Shown here piece after piece: positions 10,145 through 18,487 of a stretch of DNA of 64,000 nt (the stretch's first letter is position 1; every line of letters begins with the position of its first letter). The notes below the pieces were generated by a model, which saw only the letters and a program-made list of their open reading frames with translations, did not search any database and had not been told where the DNA came from. The DNA comes from Pseudomonas chlororaphis subsp. piscium (GTDB taxonomy: Bacteria; Pseudomonadota; Gammaproteobacteria; Pseudomonadales; Pseudomonadaceae). The position numbers and the translations under genes are program-made. Location: contig NZ_CP027707.1 in the NCBI RefSeq assembly GCF_003850345.1, positions 124,001 to 188,000 on the forward strand, given 5' to 3'.

Positions 10145-13100
10145 TCAGATAAAGCGGATGTCTTTCAGGTACTGGCAGCCCTTGCGCAGCAGCGCCGGGT
10201 CCTTGGCCGGGTAGTCGGCGCCCATGCGCCGCACCCCGGCCTCGGCGTTGGCGTGGCCGATCAGCGAGATGTCGCCGATGTCTTCCTCGAAGCCGTTGAG
10301 GTAGAAGCCGAGGACGCCGAACAGCGCATTGTCGCGGTCGACCCGGCCCAGCTGGCGCTGCCAGTCGGCGACGCTGACCATGCGGAACTCGCGCCCGGCC
10401 TCGCGGAACGAGGCGACATAGGCCTCCCAGCTCAAAGGCTGCGGGTTGTGCAGGTTGAACACCGCGTGGGCCGGCTGATAACGGCTGGCGTGGAAGGCGA
10501 TGAAGCGGGCAAGGAAGTCCACCGGCATCAGGTCGAAGTTCATCGCCAACTGCGGCACCTGGCCCAGTTGCAGCGAGCCCTTGAGCATCAGCATCAGGCG
10601 GTTCCGGTGGGGCTGGCAGACCCCGCTCTGGCTGTTGAAGCTGATGTTGCCCGGGCGATAGAGATTGACCCACACCCCCTGTTCGCGAGCCCGTTGCAGG
10701 ATCCGTTCGCCGACCCACTTGGACAGGTTGTAGCCGTTGCGGATGTAGATCGGCGGGGTGGCCGCGGGCGGTTGTTCCAGCACCCGGCCCTGGGCGTCGA
10801 CGCTGCTGGAGGCGGACAGGGTCGAGACGAAGTTGAAGACCTTCTTGCTGCGCCCTTCGCACAAGCGCAGGCACTCGAACAGCGGCTCGACGTTGTCGCG
10901 TGCCAGGGCCGGGTAATCGAGCACGTGATTGACGTTGGCGGCGTTGTGCACCAGCGCGCCGTATTCGCGGTCGATGCGTTCGTATACCTGCGCCGCCAAT
11001 CCAAGTTGTGGCTGGCTGATATCGGCGGCATGCACCCGCACCCGGCTCAGGTCCAGATGCTCCAGGCGGTTGTCGCGCAAGGCCTGGGCGAAACGTTCGG
11101 CAGCCGATTGCGTGGGCGTTTCCCGCACCAGGCACGCCACCTCGCTGGCGCCCCATTCCAGCAGCGCCTCGACTATGTGCACGCCGAGAAAACTGTTAGC
11201 GCCGGTGACCAGCACCTTGTGCACGTCGCCCAGTTGGCTGATGGGCAGCACTGGCAGGTCGAGTTCGGCGTTGGCATCGGCGAACACCTGCTCGAGGGAG
11301 GCGTCCGGGCCATCGTGGGCGACGCCGTCGATCAGGGTCGCCAGGTTGCTCAGGGTCGGCGCCTCGATAAAGCGGTTGATCGACAGGCCGCGGCCGAACT
11401 GTTCGCGAATCGCCAGCAGCAGGCGCGACAGCAGGATCGAGTGGCCGCCGAGGTTGAAGAAGCTGTCGTCGGTGCCGATGTCCTCGGCCGGCAACTCCAG
11501 CAGCTCGGCCCACAGCTGCAGCAGGCGCTGTTCGTTGGCGTTCTGCGGCAGGCGTCGCTGACGGTTGCTGCCTGGGGTACGCGGCAGGGCCAGCAGGGCG
11601 CGGCGGTCGACCTTGCCGTTGGCGGTGTAGGGCATGCTCGGCAGCTCGATGTAGGCGCTGGGCCGCATGTAGTCCGGCAAGCGCTGGCGCACTTGTTCGC
11701 GCAGGGCTTGTAGCGCATCGCCGGCAGCGCTCGGCTGGGCCAGGTAGGCGAGGACCCGCCGTTGATCGTCGATCACCACCGCCACCTGACGGAACAGCTG
11801 GCCGTCGCGCAGGCAGTGTTCGATCTCTTCCGGCTCGACCCGGAACCCGCGGATCTTCACCTGGTTGTCCCGCCGCCCGCAGATCTCGATGCCGCTGTCG
11901 GTCCACTGGCCGATGTCCCCGGTGCGATAGACCCGCAGTCGGCGCCCGTCCGACAGGTCCAGGGTCAGGTAGCGTTCGGCGCTCAGCGCCGGGTTGTTCA
12001 GGTAGCCAAGGCCGACCCCTGGCCCGGCCAGGTACAGCTCGCCGGGGGTGCGCTCGGGCACTGGTTGCAACTGTTCGTCGAGGATCAGCACCTGACTGTT
12101 GGCGATGGGCAGGCCGAGGTTGCGCGGGTTGTCGTCGACCCGCAGGCGGCGGGTGGTGGCCAGCACCGTGGTTTCCGTCGGGCCGTAGATGTTGTGCAGC
12201 GCGCACTGGCCGGCCAGGCGCTGGATGACGAAGGGTTCGCAGACGTCGCCGCCGGTCACCAGATGCCGCAGGCCCAGCGGCTGTTCCAGGGGCAGGATGC
12301 TCAGCAGCGCCGGCGGCAGGAAGGCATGGCTGACCCGCTGGTGCTGGAGCAGGGCCCGCAGTTGCTGCGGGTCGCGTCGCTGGTCCTGGTCGGGGACCAC
12401 CAGCAGCGCGCCACTCAGGAAGGTGGGCAGGATATCCAGCAGCGAGGCGTCGAAGTTGATGGTGGAGAACTGCAGCACCCGGCTGTTTGGGTCCAGCTCG
12501 ACATGGTCGATGTACCAGGTGCAGAAGTGGCTGAGATTGCCCTGGCTGAGCAATACGCCCTTGGGTTGGCCGGTGGTGCCCGAGGTGTAGATCGCCACGC
12601 AGGGCGCCTCTGGCGGCGGTGCCTGGTGCAGCAGAGGGAGGGCGTCCTCGGCGTCGTCAGGCAGCAGGGTGCGTACATCGAGTTGCGCCAGGTCGAGGTC
12701 GCCCAGGTCTTCGCGGCCGTCGTGCAGCAGCAAGGCGGCGCCGGCGTTGTCGAGAATGTAGCGCCGCCGTTGTGGCGGATGTTCCGGGTCCAGCGGCAGG
12801 TACACCGCGCCACAGCCGAGGGTGGCGAGAATCGCGGCATAGAGCACTGCCGATTTGGGCAGGCAAAGGCCGATCACCGGCGGTTGGCCAGGGCTGGCGG
12901 GCAGGTGTCGCAGCATCTGCCGCTGCAGGTTGCGGCTCAGGCGGTGCAGGGTCTGGTAGCTGTAGTCGATGCCCTGGATATTCAAGGCAGGACGCTGGGC
13001 GAAGGCCAGCAGGCTCTGGTCGATGCGCTGGGCGATCGGCACCTGCATCTCCCGCAGCAATGCCGGTGCCAGCTGTTGGTTGTGCCGGTGCTCGAAGGCC

Positions 13101-13579
13101 AGCGAGTCCAGGCGCTCCAGGCCCAGCAGCGGTTCGCTTGGCTCATCCAGGGCCGCGAGCTGGTGGAAAAACGCCGCGCCGCGAGAAAAGCCGCTGACCA
13201 GCCGTGCGGTGCTGGCCACCAACCTGGCGATGGCGCTGCCGCGCACGGCCTGGCCATTGCCGCTGGCTTCCGGCGGCAGGGTCGCCTGCTCGATCAGCCG
13301 GGCGCCGTGGCGGTGGAACAGGCGCACCTGTGGCAGCCCGGAAGCCGCTTGGGCGATCAGGGCGATGCGCAATTCCAGGCGCTCGGTGTCCGCCGCGAGG
13401 CGCGGTGAATCACTCAGGCTGCCGTCGTCGATCAACAGATGGGGCCGCAGCCCCTCGGCGTCGGCGATCGCCTGCGGCGAATCTAGCCGCCGCAGCAGAT
13501 GGCCGTGGCGCTCCAGCTCCATGGCCAGTTCGTTCAGGGCCTGACTGCGGCCCGTCAACACAATGTCGAGGCGTCTCAT
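10145..13579 (-). CDS. mgoA: NRPS with A-T-R domains (MgoA/PvfC type)
   Basis: 1144 aa single-module synthetase. Residues 1-150 are a poorly defined N-terminal region without condensation motifs. The adenylation domain (about 170-680) shows A3 (IYTSGTTGQPKG), A5 (YGPTETT), A7 (YRTGD), A8 (GRRDNQVKIRGFRVEPEEIE) and A10 (ANGKVDRRALL). The carrier domain has the phosphopantetheine serine in FFNLGGHSIL (about 713). The C-terminal thioester reductase (about 790-1144) has the NAD(P) motif VTGANSFLG and the YNLSK catalytic pair. It should load an amino acid and release it reductively as an aldehyde. A hand-derived specificity code reads D-A-L-F-V-G-I-V-L-K, a hydrophobic pocket suited to Val/Leu. 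Third gene of the operon, 15 bp after mgoC. Confidence 0.93.
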   Translation of the reverse strand: MRRLDIVLTGRSQALNELAMELERHGHLLRRLDSPQAIADAEGLRPHLLIDDGSLSDSPRLAADTERLELRIALIAQAASGLPQVRLFHRHGARLIEQATLPPEASGNGQAVRGSAIARLVASTARLVSGFSRGAAFFHQLAALDEPSEPLLGLERLDSLAFEHRHNQQLAPALLREMQVPIAQRIDQSLLAFAQRPALNIQGIDYSYQTLHRLSRNLQRQMLRHLPASPGQPPVIGLCLPKSAVLYAAILATLGCGAVYLPLDPEHPPQRRRYILDNAGAALLLHDGREDLGDLDLAQLDVRTLLPDDAEDALPLLHQAPPPEAPCVAIYTSGTTGQPKGVLLSQGNLSHFCTWYIDHVELDPNSRVLQFSTINFDASLLDILPTFLSGALLVVPDQDQRRDPQQLRALLQHQRVSHAFLPPALLSILPLEQPLGLRHLVTGGDVCEPFVIQRLAGQCALHNIYGPTETTVLATTRRLRVDDNPRNLGLPIANSQVLILDEQLQPVPERTPGELYLAGPGVGLGYLNNPALSAERYLTLDLSDGRRLRVYRTGDIGQWTDSGIEICGRRDNQVKIRGFRVEPEEIEHCLRDGQLFRQVAVVIDDQRRVLAYLAQPSAAGDALQALREQVRQRLPDYMRPSAYIELPSMPYTANGKVDRRALLALPRTPGSNRQRRLPQNANEQRLLQLWAELLELPAEDIGTDDSFFNLGGHSILLSRLLLAIREQFGRGLSINRFIEAPTLSNLATLIDGVAHDGPDASLEQVFADANAELDLPVLPISQLGDVHKVLVTGANSFLGVHIVEALLEWGASEVACLVRETPTQSAAERFAQALRDNRLEHLDLSRVRVHAADISQPQLGLAAQVYERIDREYGALVHNAANVNHVLDYPALARDNVEPLFECLRLCEGRSKKVFNFVSTLSASSSVDAQGRVLEQPPAATPPIYIRNGYNLSKWVGERILQRAREQGVWVNLYRPGNISFNSQSGVCQPHRNRLMLMLKGSLQLGQVPQLAMNFDLMPVDFLARFIAFHASRYQPAHAVFNLHNPQPLSWEAYVASFREAGREFRMVSVADWQRQLGRVDRDNALFGVLGFYLNGFEEDIGDISLIGHANAEAGVRRMGADYPAKDPALLRKGCQYLKDIRFI

Positions 13580-13594
13580 GCTCGGGTCCCTCCG

Positions 13595-14524
13595 TTAGGG
13601 CAGGTAGTTGGCCAGGGCGTCCTGGACGCAGGCCGAATCCAGCATCGAACTGCTGCGGAAGAAGCGCAGGATGTTGGCGATCAGGGGGTGATGGCGGTTG
13701 ATCGGGTAGGCCAGGGCGGCTGCCTCCTCGCGCAGCGCCTGCTTGATCGGGGCGGCGACGGGCAGTTGCTCGATCAGCCGCAAGTCGAAGCCCTTCTGGA
13801 TGTCGTTGGTCAGGTACTGGGCGATGAACACCGGCAGCACCCGGGCGATCTCCGCGCGGTCGGCGTCGCTGGCGCCGTGCCAATAGATGCGCACCAGCCG
13901 CGACCAGAAACCCGAATGCCGGCCTTCGTCCTGCAGGTGGTCGGCCATCAGGCCCTTGATCGACGGCTTGACCGTGTCGTCCTTGGCGAAGGCGGCGACA
14001 TCGTTGGTCACGGTGTTCTCGGCGATGGCCACGCAGATCAGTTCCACCGCGTCGCGCAGGTGCTCGGGCGCCCGCTGCAGGGCGGCGGGGATGGCCCGGC
14101 TGAGTTCGATTTCCCGGGGCAGCTCGATGGGTTCGATGCCGCTCATGGCGATGGTCTGCTGCATGAAGTCCATCGCCACCAGCGCGTGGTAGTCCTCGTC
14201 CACCACCACGGTCATGGCGTCGTAGCGGCAGGCGAAGGGGAAGGCGATGGCGAAGCGGTTCTTGGCGATGTTGCGGGCGGTCTTGTCCACCAGCTCGGTC
14301 TCGAAGATCACCACGTCGTTGATGAACTTGTAGAGGCTTTGCACCAGCACGAAATCCCGCAGGTGGGCGCAGTGGTCGAGGAAGCTCTGGCTGTGCACCA
14401 GCGGCTGGCGGCTCAGGGGATAGATCAGCTTGTCGTCGTCCTCGAGCATGCGGCGCGGGCGGGTGCGGATGGTCGCGCGCTCTTCCCAGGTGTCGGCGAA
14501 GGATTGGTAGTCGAGGGCGTTCAT
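13595..14524 (-). CDS. mgoC: AurF-like diiron N-oxygenase (MgoC/PvfB type)
   Basis: About 309 aa, ferritin-like diiron oxygenase of the AurF / p-aminobenzoate N-oxygenase family. Putative metal ligands are visible: a helix with [12 protein letters not shown], an ExxH ([12 protein letters not shown]), a glutamate in [10 protein letters not shown], and HxxxExxH ([14 protein letters not shown]) near the C-terminus. In pvf/mgo and the related ham (valdiazen/fragin) pathways the homologue oxidises the amino nitrogen. The ATG at 14524 overlaps the mgoB stop codon by four bases (ATGA), so translation is coupled; the reading frame stays open upstream inside mgoB, but that is a shadow. Confidence 0.93.
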   Translation of the reverse strand: MNALDYQSFADTWEERATIRTRPRRMLEDDDKLIYPLSRQPLVHSQSFLDHCAHLRDFVLVQSLYKFINDVVIFETELVDKTARNIAKNRFAIAFPFACRYDAMTVVVDEDYHALVAMDFMQQTIAMSGIEPIELPREIELSRAIPAALQRAPEHLRDAVELICVAIAENTVTNDVAAFAKDDTVKPSIKGLMADHLQDEGRHSGFWSRLVRIYWHGASDADRAEIARVLPVFIAQYLTNDIQKGFDLRLIEQLPVAAPIKQALREEAAALAYPINRHHPLIANILRFFRSSSMLDSACVQDALANYLP

Positions 14525-15297
14525 GCGCTCACCCCGATTGGCGATTCGGCCATGCTCAGGCGCAGCCCGTCCCACAGGGCGATGCGGCTGTCCACCGCGG
14601 CGATGGCCGCGGCGTACACCTCCTGCTGGCGTTGCGGGTCGCCAGCCACCAGCCGCTCCAGCAGCTGTTCCGCGGCGGGGCCGTGGTCGTCGGAATCGAC
14701 CTCGATATGGCGTTGCAGGTAGTAGCGAAAGGTCGGCGCCTGCTCGATACCTATGCCCCAGTCGTCGAGGATGCGCTGGAACATCTGCGGGATGACGCTT
14801 TCCCGGCCGTGGAGAAAGGCCGCCGCCACGCAATGGGCCGGCGCCTGCACGGCGGTGTGCAGGGTCTGGCGGACAAAGGCGCTGGCGGCCGGGTCGGCGT
14901 CGACGCTTTGCAGGGCGGTGTCGAAACTCACGCCTTCCTGCTGCAGCGCGACGAAGCGTTCCACCACCCGGGTGGCGGCGCCGACCTCGCGCATGGCGTC
15001 CAGGTACAGCTCGAAATGGCTGTAATGACCTTGCCCGGGGCGATCGTCGGACTCTTCGCCGAGCACGATCTCGTTGATCAGTCGCGCGGCGTGAGGGTCT
15101 TGCGGTGGTAGCCAGGGCAGGCGCATGCAGGTCAGTTCCTGTTGCAGGCGCTTGGTCAGCGACATGAAGTCCCACACGGCAAAAACATGGGTCTGCATAA
15201 AGCGTTGCAGAACGGCAAGTGTGTTGATTTCGGCAAAAATGGGATGGGTGCTGAGTGTGGCTTTCTTGGCGTTTAGAAGTTCTTTGCTGGCGTTCAT
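14521..15297 (-). CDS. mgoB: Haem-oxygenase-like diiron enzyme (MgoB/PvfA type, DUF3050-like)
   Basis: 258 aa. An all-helical haem-oxygenase-like (HDO) fold is suggested by the pattern [37 protein letters not shown] and [18 protein letters not shown], which supply the Glu/His/Asp ligands of a diiron site rather than a haem site. It is the first gene of the mgo/pvf-like operon. The start ATG at 15297 is the only reasonable one; the 5' region is AT-rich and likely contains the operon promoter. Its exact chemical step is not known to me with certainty. Confidence 0.88.
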   Translation of the reverse strand: MNASKELLNAKKATLSTHPIFAEINTLAVLQRFMQTHVFAVWDFMSLTKRLQQELTCMRLPWLPPQDPHAARLINEIVLGEESDDRPGQGHYSHFELYLDAMREVGAATRVVERFVALQQEGVSFDTALQSVDADPAASAFVRQTLHTAVQAPAHCVAAAFLHGRESVIPQMFQRILDDWGIGIEQAPTFRYYLQRHIEVDSDDHGPAAEQLLERLVAGDPQRQQEVYAAAIAAVDSRIALWDGLRLSMAESPIGVSA

Positions 15298-15985
15298 TTA
15301 GGCTGCCCTTCGGAGATGTTCAAGTGTGTTTGATTGGCCGATTAGTTGCGGCTCGTATAGGTGTTTTAATCAGTGATTATTTGTTGCAGGCGAGCAGGGG
15401 CCTCAAACCTGAGTTGATAAATTGGAAAGTTCTATAGTGCTGGCCGGTCTATCCGTTAAAGAGCCGTTGCCTTGGCTTTAATGGGTTTTGAGGGCCAATA
15501 AAGCCAAGGTTTGCCAGGTGTTCGTGAATGGCTGGCCGACGTTGTTTAACGTCGACGGAGAAAAAACTAATACAGGGGGAAGTGTCGATCAAGTTGTTTT
15601 TATAATACTTTTCGAACTTGTATTTTTGTCGCGCGACAAGTTGCTGCAAAACTTCTTGTTCAAGTTTTGTTGGGATGAAGTTGCCCCTTCCGACTTATAT
15701 AAGTCAGAATTTTTAACGCTGAGTGAATGCCTCACTCGAAGCAAACTTCGAAACGCTGAGTTGAAGTCGTTGAATATCTGGGAGAAGGCATGCGGGAGCC
15801 GATCCCGGTCATGTCCTCCAGTCGCTGGGCTCCTTGCGTGGGTCTGCAGATCGACGTGTGCGGGCAAGTCTGCGTGCCGCTCACGTCCCTTTTTCAGTCG
15901 GCGACAGCAAGAGTGAGCCCAAATCGGCGACTGAGCCATCGCCGGCAGGCCTGTGAGGGCAGGAGCTGAGAAGGAAGACGGCGGA
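15298..15985. other. 688-bp gene-free leader upstream of the mgo-like operon
   Basis: No ORF here has coding character; the short open frames (such as those around 15449-15649 and 15488-15916) have unbiased third positions and no ribosome sites. The part from about 15300 to 15760 is visibly more AT-rich than the flanking genes, as expected for a large regulatory region or a horizontally acquired edge. It must contain the promoter of mgoB on the minus strand. It includes a perfect 11-bp inverted repeat at 15470-15509. The last 200 bp before the thioesterase stop are GC-rich again. Confidence 0.6.
15470..15509. promoter_or_regulatory. Perfect 11-bp inverted repeat in the mgo-like leader
   Basis: 'ccttggcttta' (15470-15480) pairs exactly with 'taaagccaagg' (15499-15509) around an 18-bp spacer. 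It lies 173-212 bp upstream of mgoB. It could be a regulator binding site or an RNA hairpin in a long leader; there is no T-tract next to it, so a terminator is less likely. Confidence 0.5.
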
Positions 15986-16741
15986 TTATTCGCCGAGCAG
16001 GCCCAGGTGGGTATTGATGATCTGCAGCAGGCGCTGGCGCTGGGACTTGATGAAGAAGTGATTGCCGGCCACCTCGATCAGCTCGAACTCACGACGGGTG
16101 AACTCTCGCCAGTTGGCCATGTTGCTGGCGGGGGCCAGCGGGTCCTCACTGCCATAGAGGGCGGTGAGGGGAATGTCGAGGTTGCCGCTCGACAGATCGC
16201 GCCAGGATTCGAACAGCTTCAGGTCGGCGCGCAGCAACGTCTCGTACTGGTCCCGGCTGGCCTGGTCGCGGGGGATTTCGATCGGCGTGGCGCCCAGCGA
16301 CAGCATGGCTTCCTGGAAGGGTGCCGTGGGCAGCACGTGCAGCATTGGCCGGGGCGATGGGTAGTCGGGGCTGCGGCAGGCGGAAATGAACAGGTGGCGG
16401 GTCTGGCCGGGGTAGTGCGCCTGGGCGTGCTTGGCGGTTTCGTAGGCCAGCATCCCGCCCAGGCCGTGGCCGAACAGGGCGTGGGGCTTGGCCAACAGTG
16501 GGCGTAGCGCGGAGAAGGTATCGGCCAGCAGCCGCGGCCAGTCGTCGAGCGGGGTTTCGGCCTGGCGGCTGCCGTGCCCGGGTAGCCGCACCAGCACCAG
16601 CTCGATGTGCCCGGCCAGCCCCGTGGACCAGTTGCGCAGCTGTTCCGGATCCGCGCCGGTCTGCGGAAAGCAGATGAGTCGGGTTTTCGCCGGCTCGCCG
16701 GAGTTGAGCACCATCAGCCATTTGTCATTGCGCGCGTGCAC
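15986..16741 (-). CDS. Type II thioesterase-like alpha/beta hydrolase lacking the nucleophile serine
   Basis: 251 aa, GrsT/RifR-like stand-alone thioesterase. The family start (RLICFPQTGADPEQLRNW), the VRLPGHGSR motif, the acid in GSEDPLAP (about residue 202) and the histidine in AGNHFF (about 230) are all present. At the nucleophile elbow, however, the sequence is FGHGLGGM where family members have GHSxG; the codon is GGC on the coding strand. Type II thioesterases clear misprimed carrier domains and need this serine, so it may be inactive as a hydrolase or use another mechanism. It lies on the same strand upstream of the mgo-like operon but is separated by 688 bp, so it need not belong to it. 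A GntR gene is 72 bp upstream. Confidence 0.85.
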   Translation of the reverse strand: MHARNDKWLMVLNSGEPAKTRLICFPQTGADPEQLRNWSTGLAGHIELVLVRLPGHGSRQAETPLDDWPRLLADTFSALRPLLAKPHALFGHGLGGMLAYETAKHAQAHYPGQTRHLFISACRSPDYPSPRPMLHVLPTAPFQEAMLSLGATPIEIPRDQASRDQYETLLRADLKLFESWRDLSSGNLDIPLTALYGSEDPLAPASNMANWREFTRREFELIEVAGNHFFIKSQRQRLLQIINTHLGLLGE

Positions 16742-16813
16742 TGCTTTTCCTTAAGCCGGTGTGCCGGTCATTGAGTGTTGCATCGTGGCCGCTTTATGCC
16801 GCCGTTACCGCTG

Positions 16814-17506
16814 TCAGCCCTCTGCGGTCCGTTCGAGGTAGTTGCGAATGGTCTGCGCGGCCTTTTCCAGATGGCCCCGCAGCACCTCCACCGCCCGCTC
16901 GACGTCCTTGGCCTCGGCGGCGTCGGTCATGGCGTTGTGATCGTCCTGGGTCAGCTTGCCCAGGCCCATGGAGGATAGATGGAACCGCAAGAAGCGTTCT
17001 TCCTCGTTCAACTCGAGCTCGATCAGACGCAGCAGCTTCTGGTTCGGCGCCCGGTGGTACAGCGACATGTGGAACAGGCGATTGAGACGGCCGATTTCGG
17101 CGTGGTCGGTTTCGTTTTCCAGCTGCGCGATATAGCCGCGGGCCTGGGCGATGTCCTCGGCGTCGAGCAGCGGGATCGACAGGCGCAGCGCCTCCAGTTC
17201 CAGCAGCAGGCGCAGGCCGTAGGTTTCCACCGCGTCATAGCCGATCAGCTCGGCGACCACCGCGCCTTTGTGCGGCACCACGTGCAACAGCGATTGCGCT
17301 TCGAGCTGGCGCAAGGCTTCGCGCACCGGCATGCGGCTGACGCCGAAGAGGTCGGCCAGATCCTGCTGGCGCAATGCCGCGCCGCTGGGCAGGCGGCCGT
17401 CGAGAATCGCCGCGCGCAGGGTTTCCTCGATCACCGAGCGCGCGAGGTGGGCGGGGATTGGCCCGCTGACTGCGATCTTGCTCAAGGGCCTCGGTTTTTC
17501 TGTCAC
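16814..17506 (-). CDS. GntR-family transcriptional regulator (FadR/FCD subfamily)
   Basis: 230 aa. The N-terminal winged helix-turn-helix includes LRQQDLADLFGVSRMPVREA and the FCD effector domain (about 90-225) is all-helical with candidate metal-binding residues in RLNRLFHMSLYH, DDHNAM and RGHLEKA. Such regulators usually respond to a small carboxylate or amino-acid metabolite. It is followed after 72 bp by the thioesterase-like gene on the same strand, and is divergent from lapG. Its target is unknown; self-regulation or control of the neighbouring thioesterase is the simplest guess. Confidence 0.92.
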   Translation of the reverse strand: MTEKPRPLSKIAVSGPIPAHLARSVIEETLRAAILDGRLPSGAALRQQDLADLFGVSRMPVREALRQLEAQSLLHVVPHKGAVVAELIGYDAVETYGLRLLLELEALRLSIPLLDAEDIAQARGYIAQLENETDHAEIGRLNRLFHMSLYHRAPNQKLLRLIELELNEEERFLRFHLSSMGLGKLTQDDHNAMTDAAEAKDVERAVEVLRGHLEKAAQTIRNYLERTAEG

Positions 17507-17513
17507 GTTAACG

Positions 17514-17555
17514 CTATCCTGTTTTCTATGAGATCTGGATCCAATGGACGCTAGA
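17514..17555. promoter_or_regulatory. Possible GntR operator/promoter region
   Basis: Immediately upstream of the GntR start the DNA contains the palindrome 'tggatcca' (17536-17543) within 'gatctggatccaatgg'. FCD regulators often bind short TGG-N-CCA type palindromes near their own promoter. The assignment rests only on position and symmetry. Confidence 0.3.
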
Positions 17556-17783
17556 TAGCGCCCTGCAGCTTGTCAAACCAGCCGCCTGAGCCCTGTCATG
17601 GCTTTGCCGGCGCTGATTCTCGGGGCAGCCCTCCTGCCGCTCAAGCACTGGCCGATAAACGAACAGGTCCCTGCTTTCAGCTTAGCGCCTCCAGAGGGGC
17701 TGTGATTGTAAGGTGCCATTGTCTTTTGGCGGACCAACCTGCACCATCCTTCGACCCACGACAGCTCCCATGGACTCTTCGCA

Positions 17784-18473
17784 TTGGCGGCACGTTTAGC
17801 TCTTTCTCGGACCCTGCGCTGGCTGTTTTCGGCGCTGCTGCTGGCCGGCCTGCTGCTGGGCGGTCTGCAGGCCGATTGGGACTTTTCGCAGATCAGCCGC
17901 CGCGCCACCGCACTGTACGGGCCGCTGGGCGAAGGACAGAAGCGCATCGACGCCTGGCAGCAGTTGCTGGCGACCCAGAACCAGGCCAGTGAGATGGAAC
18001 AGCTCAAGGTGGTCAACCTGTTCTTCAACAAGAACATGCGCTACGTGGAAGACATCGACCTGTGGCATCAGGTGGATTACTGGGAAACCCCGGTCGAGGC
18101 CCTGTGGAAGGGCGCCGGCGATTGCGAGGACTATGCGATCGCCAAGTATTTCAGCCTGCGTCACCTCGGTGTTTCCAGTGACAAGCTGCGCATCACCTAC
18201 GTCAAGGCCTTGCGCCAGAACCGCGCGCACATGGTGTTGACCTACTATTCAAGCCCGGAGGCCATGCCGTTGGTCCTCGACAGCCTGATCGACGCCATCC
18301 AGCCGGCCAGCCAGCGTACCGACCTGCTGCCGGTGTACTCCTTCAATGCCGAGGGCCTGTGGCTGCCCGGCAAGGGCAACAAGAAAGTCGGTGACACCAA
18401 GCGCCTGTCCCGGTGGCAGGACGTGTTGAAGAAAATGCAGGCCGAAGGTTTTCCGGTCGAGACGACTCACTAG
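17784..18473 (+). CDS. lapG: LapG periplasmic cysteine protease
   Basis: About 229 aa, transglutaminase-like (BTLCP) protease that cuts the N-terminus of LapA and frees the adhesin from the cell surface. A signal/anchor segment covers residues 10-30 (LRWLFSALLLAGLLLGG). The catalytic triad is visible as C114 (GAGDCEDYAIA), H149 (NRAHMVLTYY) and D166 (LVLDSLID). Calcium-dependent activity and sequestration by LapD are known for this family. The start is uncertain: TTG at 17784 is used, but the frame is open back to 17712 and known homologues carry about 20 more residues. It sits 14 bp upstream of lapD, so the two are probably co-transcribed. Confidence 0.95.
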   Translation: MAARLALSRTLRWLFSALLLAGLLLGGLQADWDFSQISRRATALYGPLGEGQKRIDAWQQLLATQNQASEMEQLKVVNLFFNKNMRYVEDIDLWHQVDYWETPVEALWKGAGDCEDYAIAKYFSLRHLGVSSDKLRITYVKALRQNRAHMVLTYYSSPEAMPLVLDSLIDAIQPASQRTDLLPVYSFNAEGLWLPGKGNKKVGDTKRLSRWQDVLKKMQAEGFPVETTH

Positions 18474-18487
18474 GAGCACGAGCTCAG

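Noticed and set aside
15449..15916. Small ORFs in the mgo-like leader on both strands
   Set aside because: No ribosome sites, no codon bias, no recognised motif; they overlap each other on opposite strands.
18413..18487. Longer LapD N-terminus
   Set aside because: The additional 25 residues overlap the end of lapG and precede the conserved MSLFKQ start, which is better placed and matches known LapD proteins.
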